A stretch of 64,000 nt of DNA. It comes from an uncultured Pelagibacteraceae bacterium (lineage in GTDB: Bacteria; Pseudomonadota; Alphaproteobacteria; Pelagibacterales; Pelagibacteraceae). Made by a program: the position numbers and the translations under genes. The stretch covers positions 1 through 64,000 of the forward strand of contig CABZOF010000001.1 of assembly GCA_902527215.1 (NCBI GenBank), read 5' to 3'. Positions 35,167-44,706 of the stretch are shown here, one piece after another; within the stretch, counting starts at the first letter, position 1, and every line of letters begins with the position of its first letter. The notes beneath the pieces are model-generated. The model ran no database searches, was not told the DNA's origin, and worked only from the letters and a program-made list of their open reading frames with translations.

Positions 35167-35946
35167 AAGATAATTAAGCCAGTTTTCAAGTTCACGCATT
35201 CTAAGATCTTTATTTGTAATCTTATTTTCTTCCGCAATCATTCTTACATGATTATTTATCTCTTGCTCGTCAACAAAAGCATTATTGTTTAAAAGACGTT
35301 CTTTTCTAAAATGTATAAGGCTTATCATTTTATCGTAAGTTATTTCAGGATGATATTGAATACCCCATATATCACTTACTTCAGACTGAAAATTTACTCC
35401 CATAACTTTATTTATAGGATTTGAGGCTAGCAATTTTGAATTTTTTGGCAATGTTGCAACTTCATCAAAATTAAAAGCGGGTGTATTAAAAATTTTACCT
35501 TTATTTTTATATATTGGATGTTGTAATCCTTCATTATTTATTTCAATGTTTAGTGCTATACCTCTGTGAGATCCGTTAGTACATCTTTTTACTTGACCTC
35601 CTGCTACCGTAACAGCAACCTGAAGTCCCCAGCAGATAGCTAATATTTTTTTAATTTTTTTTTGACACTCTCTCATAAATTCGATCTGTCTTCTTATTTC
35701 AATGGTGTCATTGTAAATATTTAGACTACTTCCTCCCCATATTAGTCCATCATATTTATCGAGGTCTGTTACTTTTTCAGAAATATTTTTATCGGATGAG
35801 GGGTTTACAACATCGATTTCAATTTTATCGGTAAAATAGGCTATGCTATCTTTTAGACTTTCTGTATGTGTTTTAATCCCACCATCGGTAAAACTCTGAT
35901 TCTCTTCTCTTAAGTTTCCCTCAACTATTAATATTTTTTTCATCAA
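35158..35946 (-). CDS. Class I glutamine amidotransferase domain protein
   Basis: 262 aa (start MMKK at 35946 or MKK at 35943). The catalytic triad of a GATase1 is visible: Cys105 in LAICWGLQV and His199/Glu201 in GIQYHPE. The N-terminus [17 protein letters not shown] and the [13 protein letters not shown] loop resemble GMP synthase-like free-standing amidotransferases. It transfers glutamine amide nitrogen to an unknown acceptor or hydrolyses a gamma-glutamyl compound. It overlaps the alcohol dehydrogenase gene by 4 bases. Confidence 0.8.
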   Translation of the reverse strand: MMKKILIVEGNLREENQSFTDGGIKTHTESLKDSIAYFTDKIEIDVVNPSSDKNISEKVTDLDKYDGLIWGGSSLNIYNDTIEIRRQIEFMRECQKKIKKILAICWGLQVAVTVAGGQVKRCTNGSHRGIALNIEINNEGLQHPIYKNKGKIFNTPAFNFDEVATLPKNSKLLASNPINKVMGVNFQSEVSDIWGIQYHPEITYDKMISLIHFRKERLLNNNAFVDEQEINNHVRMIAEENKITNKDLRMRELENWLNYLLK

Positions 35947-37112
35947 AATAATTTACCTGAAATACTATGTTCATACATAACTCTCATATCGTTTATAGTC
36001 AATTTTTTTGGATTTGAAGATGTTGATGGATCATCAAGAGCCATCTTTGATAAATCATCTAAGTTCATTTTATTTGTTTCTATTACATCTGATAGTTTGT
36101 GTGGGATATTTAATTGTTTTCTTAGCTCTAATATCCATTCAAGAAAAGCATCAAAACTTTTACTTAAGTTAAGGTAATCACAAATAGAAATAATTTTTTC
36201 TTCAATATTTTTTTTATTAAAACTTAAAACATATGGCATAAATATTGCATTAGACAATCCGTGATGGAGATTAAATTGTGCATTAAGTGGATGACTTAGT
36301 GAATGAATAGCTCCTAAGCCTTTTTGAAATGCAGTAGATCCCATACTTGCTGCTGCTAACAAATCTGATCTAGCATCTAAATCACTTCCATTCTTTACAG
36401 CTTTTAAAAGAGATTTTTTTATCAATCTTATTCCCTCAATTGCTATTCCATCAGCCATTGGGTGAAAGCCAGGTGCACAAAATGCCTCTAAATTGTGAGC
36501 TAATGCATCCATTCCTGTTGCTCCTGTTAAACGGGGAGAAAGATCTTTAGTAAGAACTGGGTCTAATATTACAATAGATGGTAAAAATTTTGGGTGGAAA
36601 ATAATTTTTTTTATTCCAGTTCTGGAATTGATTATTGCAGATGCTCTGCCAGTTTCTGAACCAGTTCCAGCAGTTGTTGGAATTGCAATTATTGGAGAGA
36701 TATTTTTTTCATCTGCCCTTTTCCAATAATCACCAATATCCTCAAAATCCCAAATAGGTCTTGATTGTCCAGACATAAAAGCTATGGCTTTACCGACGTC
36801 TAATGCACTTCCACCTCCAATAGCTACTACACTATCGCAACTATTTTTTTTGAAAACTTCAACACCTTCATCTACATTCTCTCCTGTTGGGTTACCTGAG
36901 AAATTATAAAAAGTAGATAATTTAAATTTCTTTTCTAAATCATTTACTAAATCTTTTATAAATTCTAAATTGATTAAGTCTTTATCTGTTACTAATAATG
37001 GTTTTAAAGTTTTAATTTCAACACAAGCCTTTTCTAGATCATTAGCTCTATCTTTGCCTACCCAAACAGTTGTGGGGTAATTCCAATTGTAATTAGTCAT
37101 TTTTATTTTCAA
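35943..37112 (-). CDS. Iron-containing alcohol dehydrogenase
   Basis: 389 aa (or 385 aa from the Met at 37100). Group III Fe-ADH: VVAIGGGSALDVGKAIA (about 96-111) binds NAD(P), TTAGTGSETG follows, and the metal ligands correspond to Asp202 and His206 (GMDALAHNLEA), His270 and His284 (AIHSLSHPL ... HHGLSN). It oxidises an alcohol or reduces an aldehyde; the substrate is unknown. Located between a glycosidase gene (20-base overlap) and an amidotransferase gene in the sugar-transport cluster, it could handle an alcohol released from a glycoside. Confidence 0.85.
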   Translation of the reverse strand: MKIKMTNYNWNYPTTVWVGKDRANDLEKACVEIKTLKPLLVTDKDLINLEFIKDLVNDLEKKFKLSTFYNFSGNPTGENVDEGVEVFKKNSCDSVVAIGGGSALDVGKAIAFMSGQSRPIWDFEDIGDYWKRADEKNISPIIAIPTTAGTGSETGRASAIINSRTGIKKIIFHPKFLPSIVILDPVLTKDLSPRLTGATGMDALAHNLEAFCAPGFHPMADGIAIEGIRLIKKSLLKAVKNGSDLDARSDLLAAASMGSTAFQKGLGAIHSLSHPLNAQFNLHHGLSNAIFMPYVLSFNKKNIEEKIISICDYLNLSKSFDAFLEWILELRKQLNIPHKLSDVIETNKMNLDDLSKMALDDPSTSSNPKKLTINDMRVMYEHSISGKLF

Positions 37113-38361
37113 GTATTAAGTCTAAAAATAATGCAGCAGTCCAAGAAAAATTTGTTGCACCAAACCCTTTACCGGTTTTGCAACTAAAATATTCATTAAA
37201 CCCTTTTTGCTTAATTAAATTAATAGTTTTTCTTTTTATTTGTTTAGCAAATTCAATATTCTTATTTTTTAATCCTTGATATATTATCCAATTACAATTA
37301 ATCCAGACTGGACCTCTCCAATATCTTTTCTCTTCAAATTTTTCGTGATTTGATTTTACACTTGATAATAAATATTTTTCTTTAGAACTGTGTTTTTTTA
37401 AGTTTTTAATAATTTTGTTATTTAATACTTTATCTTTCAAATCTGCAAATAAAATAAAATAATGAGTAATTGATGGAATGTTAATTTTTTTTTTATTTTT
37501 TAAATCAATGTTGAAAAATATATTTTTTTTGTGATTATATAATTTTACAATATTATTTTCAGATTTTGATATGTAAGATTCTAATTCAACACTTTTCAAA
37601 TTGAAGGTATTTAATAATTTAAGAAGGTCTTTATTTGCTCGTAAAAATATAGAATTAAACCCAACATCGACCACATTGAATAAGGATGCCTTATAAAGTT
37701 TTTTTGGATTATATTTATTTTTTCTTAAATGATTTTTAATAGTTACGTATCTATCATAGTCAATATCTAAAGGCCTATATTCAGGATTTACAACTTTATT
37801 ATCTCCCCTTTTGTATTTTAGATTTTTTGGAACTTTTACTTTACTCATAGGGTCATCCCATAATGGTGAATTATCGTAACCACTCTCCCAGGGGTGTAAA
37901 ATTGAGACTAATCCAGAATTATTTGGATCTCTAAATTTAATAAACCATTTGTGGTATTTTAATAATCCCTTAACTATTTTTTTAAATTCAGCTTTATCTT
38001 TATTATTAATTCTTTTTTTATCTAAAATTAGTTTTAAAATTATTGCAAGAATTGGTGGTTGAGTAATACCAGATGAATGTATTTTATTTCCACAAGACCA
38101 AACAGAATGGTTTGGATAATAATTGGTATTTAAATCGTGAAACAAAATGTGAGGTATCATTCCATCTTTCCATTGACCTCTAATTAATGTCTTTATTTCA
38201 TCTAGAGCATATTTAAGTTTAAAATGCGAATATCCTAAAGCAATGAAACCTGAGTCCCAATTCCATTGCGCTGGGTACAATTTGTTATTGGTTGGTAATG
38301 TGTATCCTTTTTTTTTATTGCCTAATAAAACTTTCTTAGCTGATTTGATAAAATCTTCCAT
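37093..38361 (-). CDS. GH63-like (alpha/alpha)6 glycoside hydrolase
   Basis: 422 aa. Key regions are LYPAQWNWDSGFIALGYSHF (about 27-46), where WNWDSGF is the trehalase/GH63-type motif, RGQWKDGMIPHILF (about 61-74), EKRYWRGPVWINCNWIIYQG (about 346-365), and FSWTAALFLDLIL at the C-terminus. This layout fits small bacterial GH63 enzymes such as mannosyl- or glucosylglycerate hydrolases. Cytoplasmic (no signal peptide), downstream of ABC sugar permeases with no gap, so it likely cleaves an imported small glycoside. The specific sugar is inference. Confidence 0.7.
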   Translation of the reverse strand: MEDFIKSAKKVLLGNKKKGYTLPTNNKLYPAQWNWDSGFIALGYSHFKLKYALDEIKTLIRGQWKDGMIPHILFHDLNTNYYPNHSVWSCGNKIHSSGITQPPILAIILKLILDKKRINNKDKAEFKKIVKGLLKYHKWFIKFRDPNNSGLVSILHPWESGYDNSPLWDDPMSKVKVPKNLKYKRGDNKVVNPEYRPLDIDYDRYVTIKNHLRKNKYNPKKLYKASLFNVVDVGFNSIFLRANKDLLKLLNTFNLKSVELESYISKSENNIVKLYNHKKNIFFNIDLKNKKKINIPSITHYFILFADLKDKVLNNKIIKNLKKHSSKEKYLLSSVKSNHEKFEEKRYWRGPVWINCNWIIYQGLKNKNIEFAKQIKRKTINLIKQKGFNEYFSCKTGKGFGATNFSWTAALFLDLILENKND

Positions 38362-39554
38362 TAACCCTTTACGCTTCCTGCAGTAAGACCACTCACTAAA
38401 TATTTTTCAAAGTATACAAAAATTAACAAAACAGGTATTGTAACAACTACTGACCCAGCCATTAGGTATTGTCTTGGTGTTTCAGCATCACCACTAAGAT
38501 ATTGTATTGCCCTTGATAAGGTAAATGAGTTTGGATTATCCAAGAACATTAATGAAAATAAAAACTCATTCCACGCGATCATAAAGACGTATAAAGCAAC
38601 AGAAGAGATTGCGGGTATACTTAATGGTAAAATTATTTTAATAATTATGCCAAACCAATTTAATTTGTCCATGATTGCTGCTTCTTCTAGTTCTTTAGGA
38701 ATACTTTTAAAATAACCTTGTAACATATAAATTGCAACTGGCAAAGTAGTTGCTGTATAAACAATTAATAAACCACCTACCGAGTTTCTTAAGCCTAGTT
38801 GACTAAAGACAGTATATAAAGGAATAACTAATACAATGGCAGGAAACATATAAATAATTAATATTGAAGTCGACAGAAAATTTTTTCCAAAGAAATTTAA
38901 TCTTGCTACTGCATAAGCAGCTGGTATTGCAAATACTAAAGTAACTATCACTGTACCTACCGAAACAAATGTACTTATTAGTATGTATCTACCAAATTTG
39001 TAAGTATCAAATATTACAAAGTATGACTTAAATAATTCCTTAAAGTCTTGGTTAAAATTAATACTAAAATCTAAAGGATTGATTAACAAAGCAGCTTGAG
39101 ATTTAAAGCTTGTTATCAACATCATATAAAATGGAAATAAAATAACAAATGAGAATAATACAATTCCAAAAAGTGTTAAAAAATCAAATAGTACTATTTG
39201 TGAGGAATGCTCAGATGCTAAGTATTTTTGATTATACTTATTAATTTTAAATGAAAAAAATATCAAGATTGCAAATATTCCAATATTATACCAAATGGGC
39301 ATTACCTGAACGATGTATCCATCAACAAAAGTAAATATAAGTGCAAAAAAAGTTGATTTTATTAAATTATTTAACTTTTCTCCTATAAGTAAATTTAAAA
39401 GACTAATAGCGATACCTGAAGTAATAATTATTACAAAATTAAAATTTTTTAACTCAACTCCTTGCAACGTTACTAAAATTTTCCAAATAGAGACCAAAGA
39501 AAACAAAAATATAGAGGATATTAATGCGTAGTATATTAAACTTTTAGTTTTCAT
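38361..39554 (-). CDS. Carbohydrate ABC transporter permease (MalG type)
   Basis: 397 aa, longer than usual MalG (about 280-300) because of an N-terminal extension of about 110 residues with four additional hydrophobic segments before the canonical start FGIVLFSFVILFPFYMMLIT. The EAA loop reads EEAAIMDKLNWFGIIIKIILP (about 288-308). The C-terminus SGLTAGSVKG is the typical MalG ending. It overlaps the MalF-type permease by 11 bases and the glycosidase gene by one. The extra helices are unusual for this family. Confidence 0.85.
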   Translation of the reverse strand: MKTKSLIYYALISSIFLFSLVSIWKILVTLQGVELKNFNFVIIITSGIAISLLNLLIGEKLNNLIKSTFFALIFTFVDGYIVQVMPIWYNIGIFAILIFFSFKINKYNQKYLASEHSSQIVLFDFLTLFGIVLFSFVILFPFYMMLITSFKSQAALLINPLDFSINFNQDFKELFKSYFVIFDTYKFGRYILISTFVSVGTVIVTLVFAIPAAYAVARLNFFGKNFLSTSILIIYMFPAIVLVIPLYTVFSQLGLRNSVGGLLIVYTATTLPVAIYMLQGYFKSIPKELEEAAIMDKLNWFGIIIKIILPLSIPAISSVALYVFMIAWNEFLFSLMFLDNPNSFTLSRAIQYLSGDAETPRQYLMAGSVVVTIPVLLIFVYFEKYLVSGLTAGSVKG

Positions 39555-40803
39555 CGGCCCTCTTGCCTATTAATTTAAAGTAAACGAACATAAATAATAG
39601 CAGCAAAGCAACTATTACAATTGATACTGCTGAACCCATACCAATATCAGAAATAGTAAATCCTTGCTCATAAACATTTATTGGCAAGGTTCTAGTTCCA
39701 GAGGCACCTCCTGTTAACAAAAAAATATCCTCAAATTTATTAAAGTTCCAAATAAACCTAATCATAAAGAGAATGGATATGACAGCTGTTATTTGAGGAA
39801 GAGTGATATTAGTAAATTTTTGTAAAGGACCAGCGCCGTCCACTTCAGCTGCTTCATATAATTCTTTAGGTACTGCTTGCAGTCGAGCTAATATAAATAA
39901 GAAAGCTAAAGGGAAGTATCTCCAAATTTCAAAAATTATTACAGTTGTTAACGCTAATCTTAATTTAAGGTCAAAACCAAAAAAATTTATAATTAAATAT
40001 TTTTGACCTAGTAAATTTAAGGGTTCCTGGATAACTTGAAAATTCATAAGAAGATTGTTTAAAGTTCCACTGTAGGGATCTAGTAATAACTCCCATGTAT
40101 ATGCTAGAGCAACAACAGGACCTACATACGGAAATAGTAAAACACTTCTCATAAATGTTCTTCCAAAAAACTTTTGGTTCACAAGTTGTGCTGTGAGTAT
40201 TCCAAATACAATTGAACCGATAGTGCCAAAAAAAGTATAGTAAAAAGTAGTTGATAATAAATCAAAAAATTCATTTTGAAAAAATACCTTTTTAAAATTC
40301 TTTAATGTAAAATTAGTATTTAATAGAATATTGTCTGATTTACCTGTTAATTTTGGTTTAATAGTTTTTAATTCTTTTTTACTTATTTGTTTGCCATCAG
40401 AGCTCTGTAATAATATTTGAAAATTTTCCTTGTATTTAGCTTTCCAATTTCCAAATTCACAATAAATTTTATTTGATTTGAAACTACATCTTTCATCTAA
40501 ATTTATAGGTTTGATATTTTTAGGAAATTTATCTTGAAATTTAACATCTCTTATTTCTAAAATTAATGAACTATTTCTAAGTTTATAAATAACTTTTAAT
40601 TGATCTGGATTATCTTTAATGGATTTTACAATTTTTTTTGCTCTTGGTTCAGGAATTCTGATATCCTTTAATCCAACCTCTTTAAAACTTATCCAAACAT
40701 TTGCAAATATTGGAAATAAAATAATTGAAAAAACAAGGAAAACTGCAGGTAATATTAATACATATGCAGTTCTTTTTTCTATTTTTGAAAGTGTATCACT
40801 CAT
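39544..40803 (-). CDS. Carbohydrate ABC transporter permease (MalF type) with periplasmic insert
   Basis: 419 aa. After the first helix (AYVLILPAVFLVFSIILFPI, about 14-33) there is a roughly 140-residue hydrophilic region (about 40-180) with CSFKSNKIYCEFGNW, where two cysteines could form a disulfide in the periplasm, comparable to the MalF P2 loop. The remaining helices hold the EAA motif YEAAEVDGAGPLQKFTNITLP. It forms the channel with the MalG-type partner. A strong stem-loop lies just upstream, between it and the binding protein. Confidence 0.85.
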   Translation of the reverse strand: MSDTLSKIEKRTAYVLILPAVFLVFSIILFPIFANVWISFKEVGLKDIRIPEPRAKKIVKSIKDNPDQLKVIYKLRNSSLILEIRDVKFQDKFPKNIKPINLDERCSFKSNKIYCEFGNWKAKYKENFQILLQSSDGKQISKKELKTIKPKLTGKSDNILLNTNFTLKNFKKVFFQNEFFDLLSTTFYYTFFGTIGSIVFGILTAQLVNQKFFGRTFMRSVLLFPYVGPVVALAYTWELLLDPYSGTLNNLLMNFQVIQEPLNLLGQKYLIINFFGFDLKLRLALTTVIIFEIWRYFPLAFLFILARLQAVPKELYEAAEVDGAGPLQKFTNITLPQITAVISILFMIRFIWNFNKFEDIFLLTGGASGTRTLPINVYEQGFTISDIGMGSAVSIVIVALLLLFMFVYFKLIGKRADEN

Positions 40804-40837
40804 AAAAAAAGCGGATAATACATATTATCCGCTTTTT
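40804..40837 (-). terminator. Rho-independent terminator/attenuator between sugar-binding protein and permeases
   Basis: Perfect stem GCGGATAAT (40811-40819) with ATTATCCGC (40824-40832), loop ACAT, flanked by A7 on one side and T5 on the other. In the minus direction the A-run becomes a T-tract, making a good intrinsic terminator. It should lower permease transcription relative to the binding protein. Confidence 0.85.
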
Positions 40838-40858
40838 ATTAAAATTTAAATTACTAGA

Positions 40859-42187
40859 TTAAAATTGAGAAAGTTTTTGATTGATCATGTCTACTGCTTG
40901 ATCAATATCAATCTGTCCATCAACATAAAGTCTAGTTATTCTATTAATAAACTTGTTATTAATAATTTTAGAAGCTCTTGAAAGTTCACCTTCTTTTACA
41001 CCCCATCTTTGAGCCTTATCTAATCCAGCAACGATATTATTTATAACATCCTCTGAATATAAGTCTGATAATGGTGCTTTTCTATCAACTCCAACTGGCA
41101 ATTTACTCCACGCTTTTGTAAATGCCTCGGGATCGCTTGAGTTTCCTCTTCTCACAGGAAATTTACCTTCTGGTGCGATTGAAAGTGTCTTTGTATAACC
41201 TTCATCCATTGAATATTTGATAAATGCACTTGCTTCTTCTGTATCAGCATCAGCTGTTATTCCAAAATATCTAACATCAGCCCAAGCAGCCCCTTTATTA
41301 TTATTAGGACCTTTCAGATTTGTAATAAAGCCAGTCTTTGATGCTAACTCACTAGATGTTGGGTCGCTATTTATTGTTGGAGGCGCTGAGTCTCTTAAAC
41401 CAGCTAGTTCATCCATAATAAATGGAGACCAAATTATCATAGGAGTTTTACCTGCAAAGTAAAGTTCTCTTGATTGCTTCCAATATAATTCTCCTGGAGG
41501 ACTTGCGTTTGCAATAACTTTATAAAACTCTAAAGAAGCTTTTAGTTTTTTACCTTGTTTTCTTATCCCATCTTTTTTAACAACATTTACTCCATTCGCT
41601 AAAAGAACATGCTCTAAAACCTGACTCATAAAATTTTCGTCAGTTTTTGTTGCAGCAACAAACCCAAACATTCCATCTCCAGAAAGTGCTTCAACTGCTT
41701 TTGTTATATTTTCGTAACTTGTTGGTGGCTCAAGACCTGCTTTTTCAAATAAGTCTTTTCTATAAACGACCATTTGCGTCCAACCATCAACTGGTACTGC
41801 AGCTATTTTTGATCCTTTTTTAGCCATGTTTAATGCACCTGGTGCAAAAGTTTTTTTACCAAGTTCTTTTACAACAGCATTATTTGCATCAACATCCAGT
41901 ATTCCAGCTTCTGCCCAAGGTAATACATACTGTAACGTATGATAGATTACATCAGGTAGATCACCCGCTGCTGCTGCTGCTGTTGCTCTTGTTCCTAAAT
42001 CTTTTTCTTCTACAGGAATAACTTCAACTTTGATGCCAGTTTTAGCCTCAAAATCTTTGGCCATTGCCTCTTGTTTAGCCATTCTAGCTGGCTGAACTTC
42101 AGTAGTCCAAAAAGTGATGTCTGCGTAACTAATATTTGAAATTAAAAATATAAGCGTACAAACTGTTATTACTATTTTTTTAATCAT
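40859..42187 (-). CDS. Carbohydrate ABC transporter substrate-binding protein
   Basis: About 442 aa from the start MIKKIVITVCTLIFLISNIS, which gives a good signal peptide (cleavage after SYA). A longer frame to 42277 has no signal logic. The mature part is an SBP_bac_1-type domain: ITFWTTEVQPARMAKQEAMAKDFEAKTG, then VPVDGWTQMVVYRKDLFEKAGL and the hinge regions. Family-level match is to sugar or sugar-alcohol binding proteins; the ligand is unknown. It sits upstream of two permeases on the same strand, but no ATPase gene is nearby. Confidence 0.85.
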   Translation of the reverse strand: MIKKIVITVCTLIFLISNISYADITFWTTEVQPARMAKQEAMAKDFEAKTGIKVEVIPVEEKDLGTRATAAAAAGDLPDVIYHTLQYVLPWAEAGILDVDANNAVVKELGKKTFAPGALNMAKKGSKIAAVPVDGWTQMVVYRKDLFEKAGLEPPTSYENITKAVEALSGDGMFGFVAATKTDENFMSQVLEHVLLANGVNVVKKDGIRKQGKKLKASLEFYKVIANASPPGELYWKQSRELYFAGKTPMIIWSPFIMDELAGLRDSAPPTINSDPTSSELASKTGFITNLKGPNNNKGAAWADVRYFGITADADTEEASAFIKYSMDEGYTKTLSIAPEGKFPVRRGNSSDPEAFTKAWSKLPVGVDRKAPLSDLYSEDVINNIVAGLDKAQRWGVKEGELSRASKIINNKFINRITRLYVDGQIDIDQAVDMINQKLSQF

Positions 42188-42300
42188 TGATTTTCCCCTC
42201 TTTTCGTTGATTAATAAAGTAAATGTATCAGCGAGAGAAATGAATGACAATAAGTTAAAAAAGTCTTTTCTATTCAAAAAGTCAATAAATATAATATATT

Positions 42301-43257
42301 TTAAATTGTAAATTTTTTATTTTTTAGAATTGCTCTAATCATTCTGAACATTAAAGGAATTTTTTTTGAATTAAATTTTTTTAAAATAAATGGCGCGATT
42401 TCTCTCACAAGTTGTTCGCCTTCTACAGTATCATTTACCATAAACTTTTTTTTAGCACTTTTAAAAGTAAATCCTTGTCCTAAATAGTTTCCCATCTTGC
42501 TATTTCTTCCGCCCGCTGCACTTACATATAAATCTCCAACTCCCGCTAGACTTAAAACTGTTTCTTCTTTTCCTTTTAACTGTCTAGTTATGTATTTCAT
42601 TTCTGATAGTGATTTTTGAAACAGATTTGAAGATTTATTGAAACTTAAACCAGAGCCAATTATCATGGAATAAATATTTTTTATTGCTGAACATATTTCA
42701 ACGCCAATTACATCTTTAGAGTATTCTATTAAATAATATTTAGTTGAAATCATTTTACCTAACAATTTTGCAGTTTTAATGTTTTTGTTAGCTATAATTA
42801 CACTCGTTTGACTTTTTCTCACTAATTCTTTTGCTAAACAAGGTCCCTTCAAAACTGATACATTAAATTTAGGATTATTTTTTAAAAGAGTTTGAGAAAT
42901 AGTCGTAATTTTTTTATTTCTGTTATCGTATTTGAGACCTTTTGTAAGAATTAAAATTGGAGATTTTACTTTATAATTATTTAATTCTTTACCAATAAAA
43001 TTGATACCTGATAAACTTAATGCAACAACAATAAGATCATATTTTTCAAGAAATAATTCTTTGGCATATTTTTTAAATATAAGTTTTTTTGAAAGATTAA
43101 TTTTTAAACCTGAATGAAATTTATTTTTTGATGATAAATTTTTAATAAATCTTTGACTGTATGGCTCTGTTATAAATACTTTGTGATTATTATCTATACA
43201 TGGAACAGAGAATGCTGACCCCATAGCTCCACCTCCAATAATTAGAATTTTTTTCAT
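42301..43257 (-). CDS. gpsA: NAD(P)-dependent glycerol-3-phosphate dehydrogenase
   Basis: About 318 aa from the Met giving MKKILIIGGGAMGSAFSVP; the upstream frame to 43296 adds a hydrophobic non-homologous start. GxGxxG nucleotide loop at residues 8-13; ILTKGLKYDNRNKK, VSVLKGPCLAKELVRK (GPxxAxE type), VGVEICSAIKNIYSMIIGSG (the catalytic Lys region) and LAGVGDLYVSAAGGRNSKMG are all GpsA features. It interconverts DHAP and sn-glycerol-3-phosphate. Between a sugar-transport cluster and tmm; with glpK nearby it may serve glycerol catabolism as well as lipid synthesis. Confidence 0.88.
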   Translation of the reverse strand: MKKILIIGGGAMGSAFSVPCIDNNHKVFITEPYSQRFIKNLSSKNKFHSGLKINLSKKLIFKKYAKELFLEKYDLIVVALSLSGINFIGKELNNYKVKSPILILTKGLKYDNRNKKITTISQTLLKNNPKFNVSVLKGPCLAKELVRKSQTSVIIANKNIKTAKLLGKMISTKYYLIEYSKDVIGVEICSAIKNIYSMIIGSGLSFNKSSNLFQKSLSEMKYITRQLKGKEETVLSLAGVGDLYVSAAGGRNSKMGNYLGQGFTFKSAKKKFMVNDTVEGEQLVREIAPFILKKFNSKKIPLMFRMIRAILKNKKFTI

Positions 43258-43371
43258 AAGTAAATTCAATAAAAATAAACTATTCATTAATAACAAGTAA
43301 ATTTAAAGAAAAAATAGTTTTATTTTTTTGATTTTATTAATAAAATAAATTTTTAAAATTATACAGTTTAT

Positions 43372-44700
43372 ATGAATAAAATTGCAATAATCGGTGCAGG
43401 TCCTTGTGGTTTATCCATGTTAAGAGCCTTTGAACATGCTGAACAAAAAGGAGAAAAGGTTCCAGAAATCGTATGTTTTGAAAAACAAGATGATTGGGGA
43501 GGACTATGGAACTACAGTTGGAGAACTGGTTCAGATCAATATGGTGATCCTGTGCCCAACAGTATGTATAGATATTTATGGTCAAATGGACCAAAAGAAT
43601 GTTTGGAATTTGCAGATTATTCTTTTGACGAGCATTTTGGAAAACCTATTCCATCTTTTCCACCTAGAGAAGTATTATACAATTATATAATTGGGAGAGT
43701 AAGTAAAGGAAACCTTAAAAGCAAAATAAAATTTAGCACAAGTGTAATGAGCGTAAATTACAATTCAGATAAATTTGAAGTTAGCTATCAAGATAAAACT
43801 AACAATAAAATTTTGTCTGACAAGTTTGATTACGTAATTGTTTCAACTGGACATTTTTCAGTTCCATTTATTCCTGAATACAAGGGTATGAGTTCTTTTC
43901 CAGGAAGAATAATGCATTCTCATGATTTCAGAGATGCTGAAGAATTTAGAGATAAAAATGTTATAGTGCTTGGAAGCAGTTATTCAGCTGAAGATGTTGC
44001 ACTACAGTGTAATAAATATGGAGCTAAAAGTGTAACCATAGGTTATAGACATAATCCAATGGGTTTTAAATGGCCTTCTGGTATGAAAGAAGTTTACTAT
44101 CTTGATAGATTAGAAGGTAACAAAGCAATTTTTAAAGACGGTACAGAGCAAGAAGCAGATGTAATTATATTATGCACTGGCTACCTGCATCATTTTCCAT
44201 TTTTGAACGAAAAACTAAGTCTCAAAACTCACAACAGATTATATCCACCAAAATTATACAAAGGAGTAATTTGGCAAGATAATCATAAGCTAATGTACCT
44301 AGGTATGCAGGATCAATTTCATACTTTTAATATGTTTGATTGCCAAGCATGGTTCGCAAGGGATGTGATAATGAATAAAATTAAGATTCCAAATGATAAT
44401 GAAATAGAAAAAGATATTTCTAAATGGGTTTCTATGGAAGAAAAATTAGAAAATCCTGATCAAATGATTGATTTTCAAACTGAGTATACTAAAGAGCTTC
44501 ATGATATGTCGGATTATCCAAAAATTGATTTTGAATTGATAAGAAAACATTTCAAAGATTGGGAACATCATAAAATGGATGATATTTCAACTTACAGAAA
44601 TAAATCTTTTTCATCACCTGTGACTGGATCCATAGCTCCTATTCACCATACACCTTGGGCATCAGCGATGGATGACTCTATGGATGCGTTTTTAAAGTAA
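43372..44700 (+). CDS. tmm: Trimethylamine monooxygenase
   Basis: 442 aa flavin-containing monooxygenase. FAD loop IIGAGPCGLSMLRAF (G8-G13), EKQDDWGGLWNY, FMO identifying motif SFPGRIMHSHDF (175-186, FxGxxxHxxxF form) and NADPH loop VLGSSYSAEDVA (199-210). The overall sequence matches the bacterial Tmm enzymes of SAR11 and roseobacters, which oxidise trimethylamine to TMAO (and also act on other small amines and dimethyl sulfide). The TMAO transporter and TMAO demethylase genes are within 10 kb. It is transcribed alone, convergent with glpK. Confidence 0.93.
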   Translation: MNKIAIIGAGPCGLSMLRAFEHAEQKGEKVPEIVCFEKQDDWGGLWNYSWRTGSDQYGDPVPNSMYRYLWSNGPKECLEFADYSFDEHFGKPIPSFPPREVLYNYIIGRVSKGNLKSKIKFSTSVMSVNYNSDKFEVSYQDKTNNKILSDKFDYVIVSTGHFSVPFIPEYKGMSSFPGRIMHSHDFRDAEEFRDKNVIVLGSSYSAEDVALQCNKYGAKSVTIGYRHNPMGFKWPSGMKEVYYLDRLEGNKAIFKDGTEQEADVIILCTGYLHHFPFLNEKLSLKTHNRLYPPKLYKGVIWQDNHKLMYLGMQDQFHTFNMFDCQAWFARDVIMNKIKIPNDNEIEKDISKWVSMEEKLENPDQMIDFQTEYTKELHDMSDYPKIDFELIRKHFKDWEHHKMDDISTYRNKSFSSPVTGSIAPIHHTPWASAMDDSMDAFLK

Positions 44701-44706
44701 TAAAAT

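Noticed and set aside
43332..43345. TTTTATTAATAAAA palindrome ahead of tmm
   Set aside because: Perfect but low-complexity; it does not match the TATATATAA half-sites near tdm.
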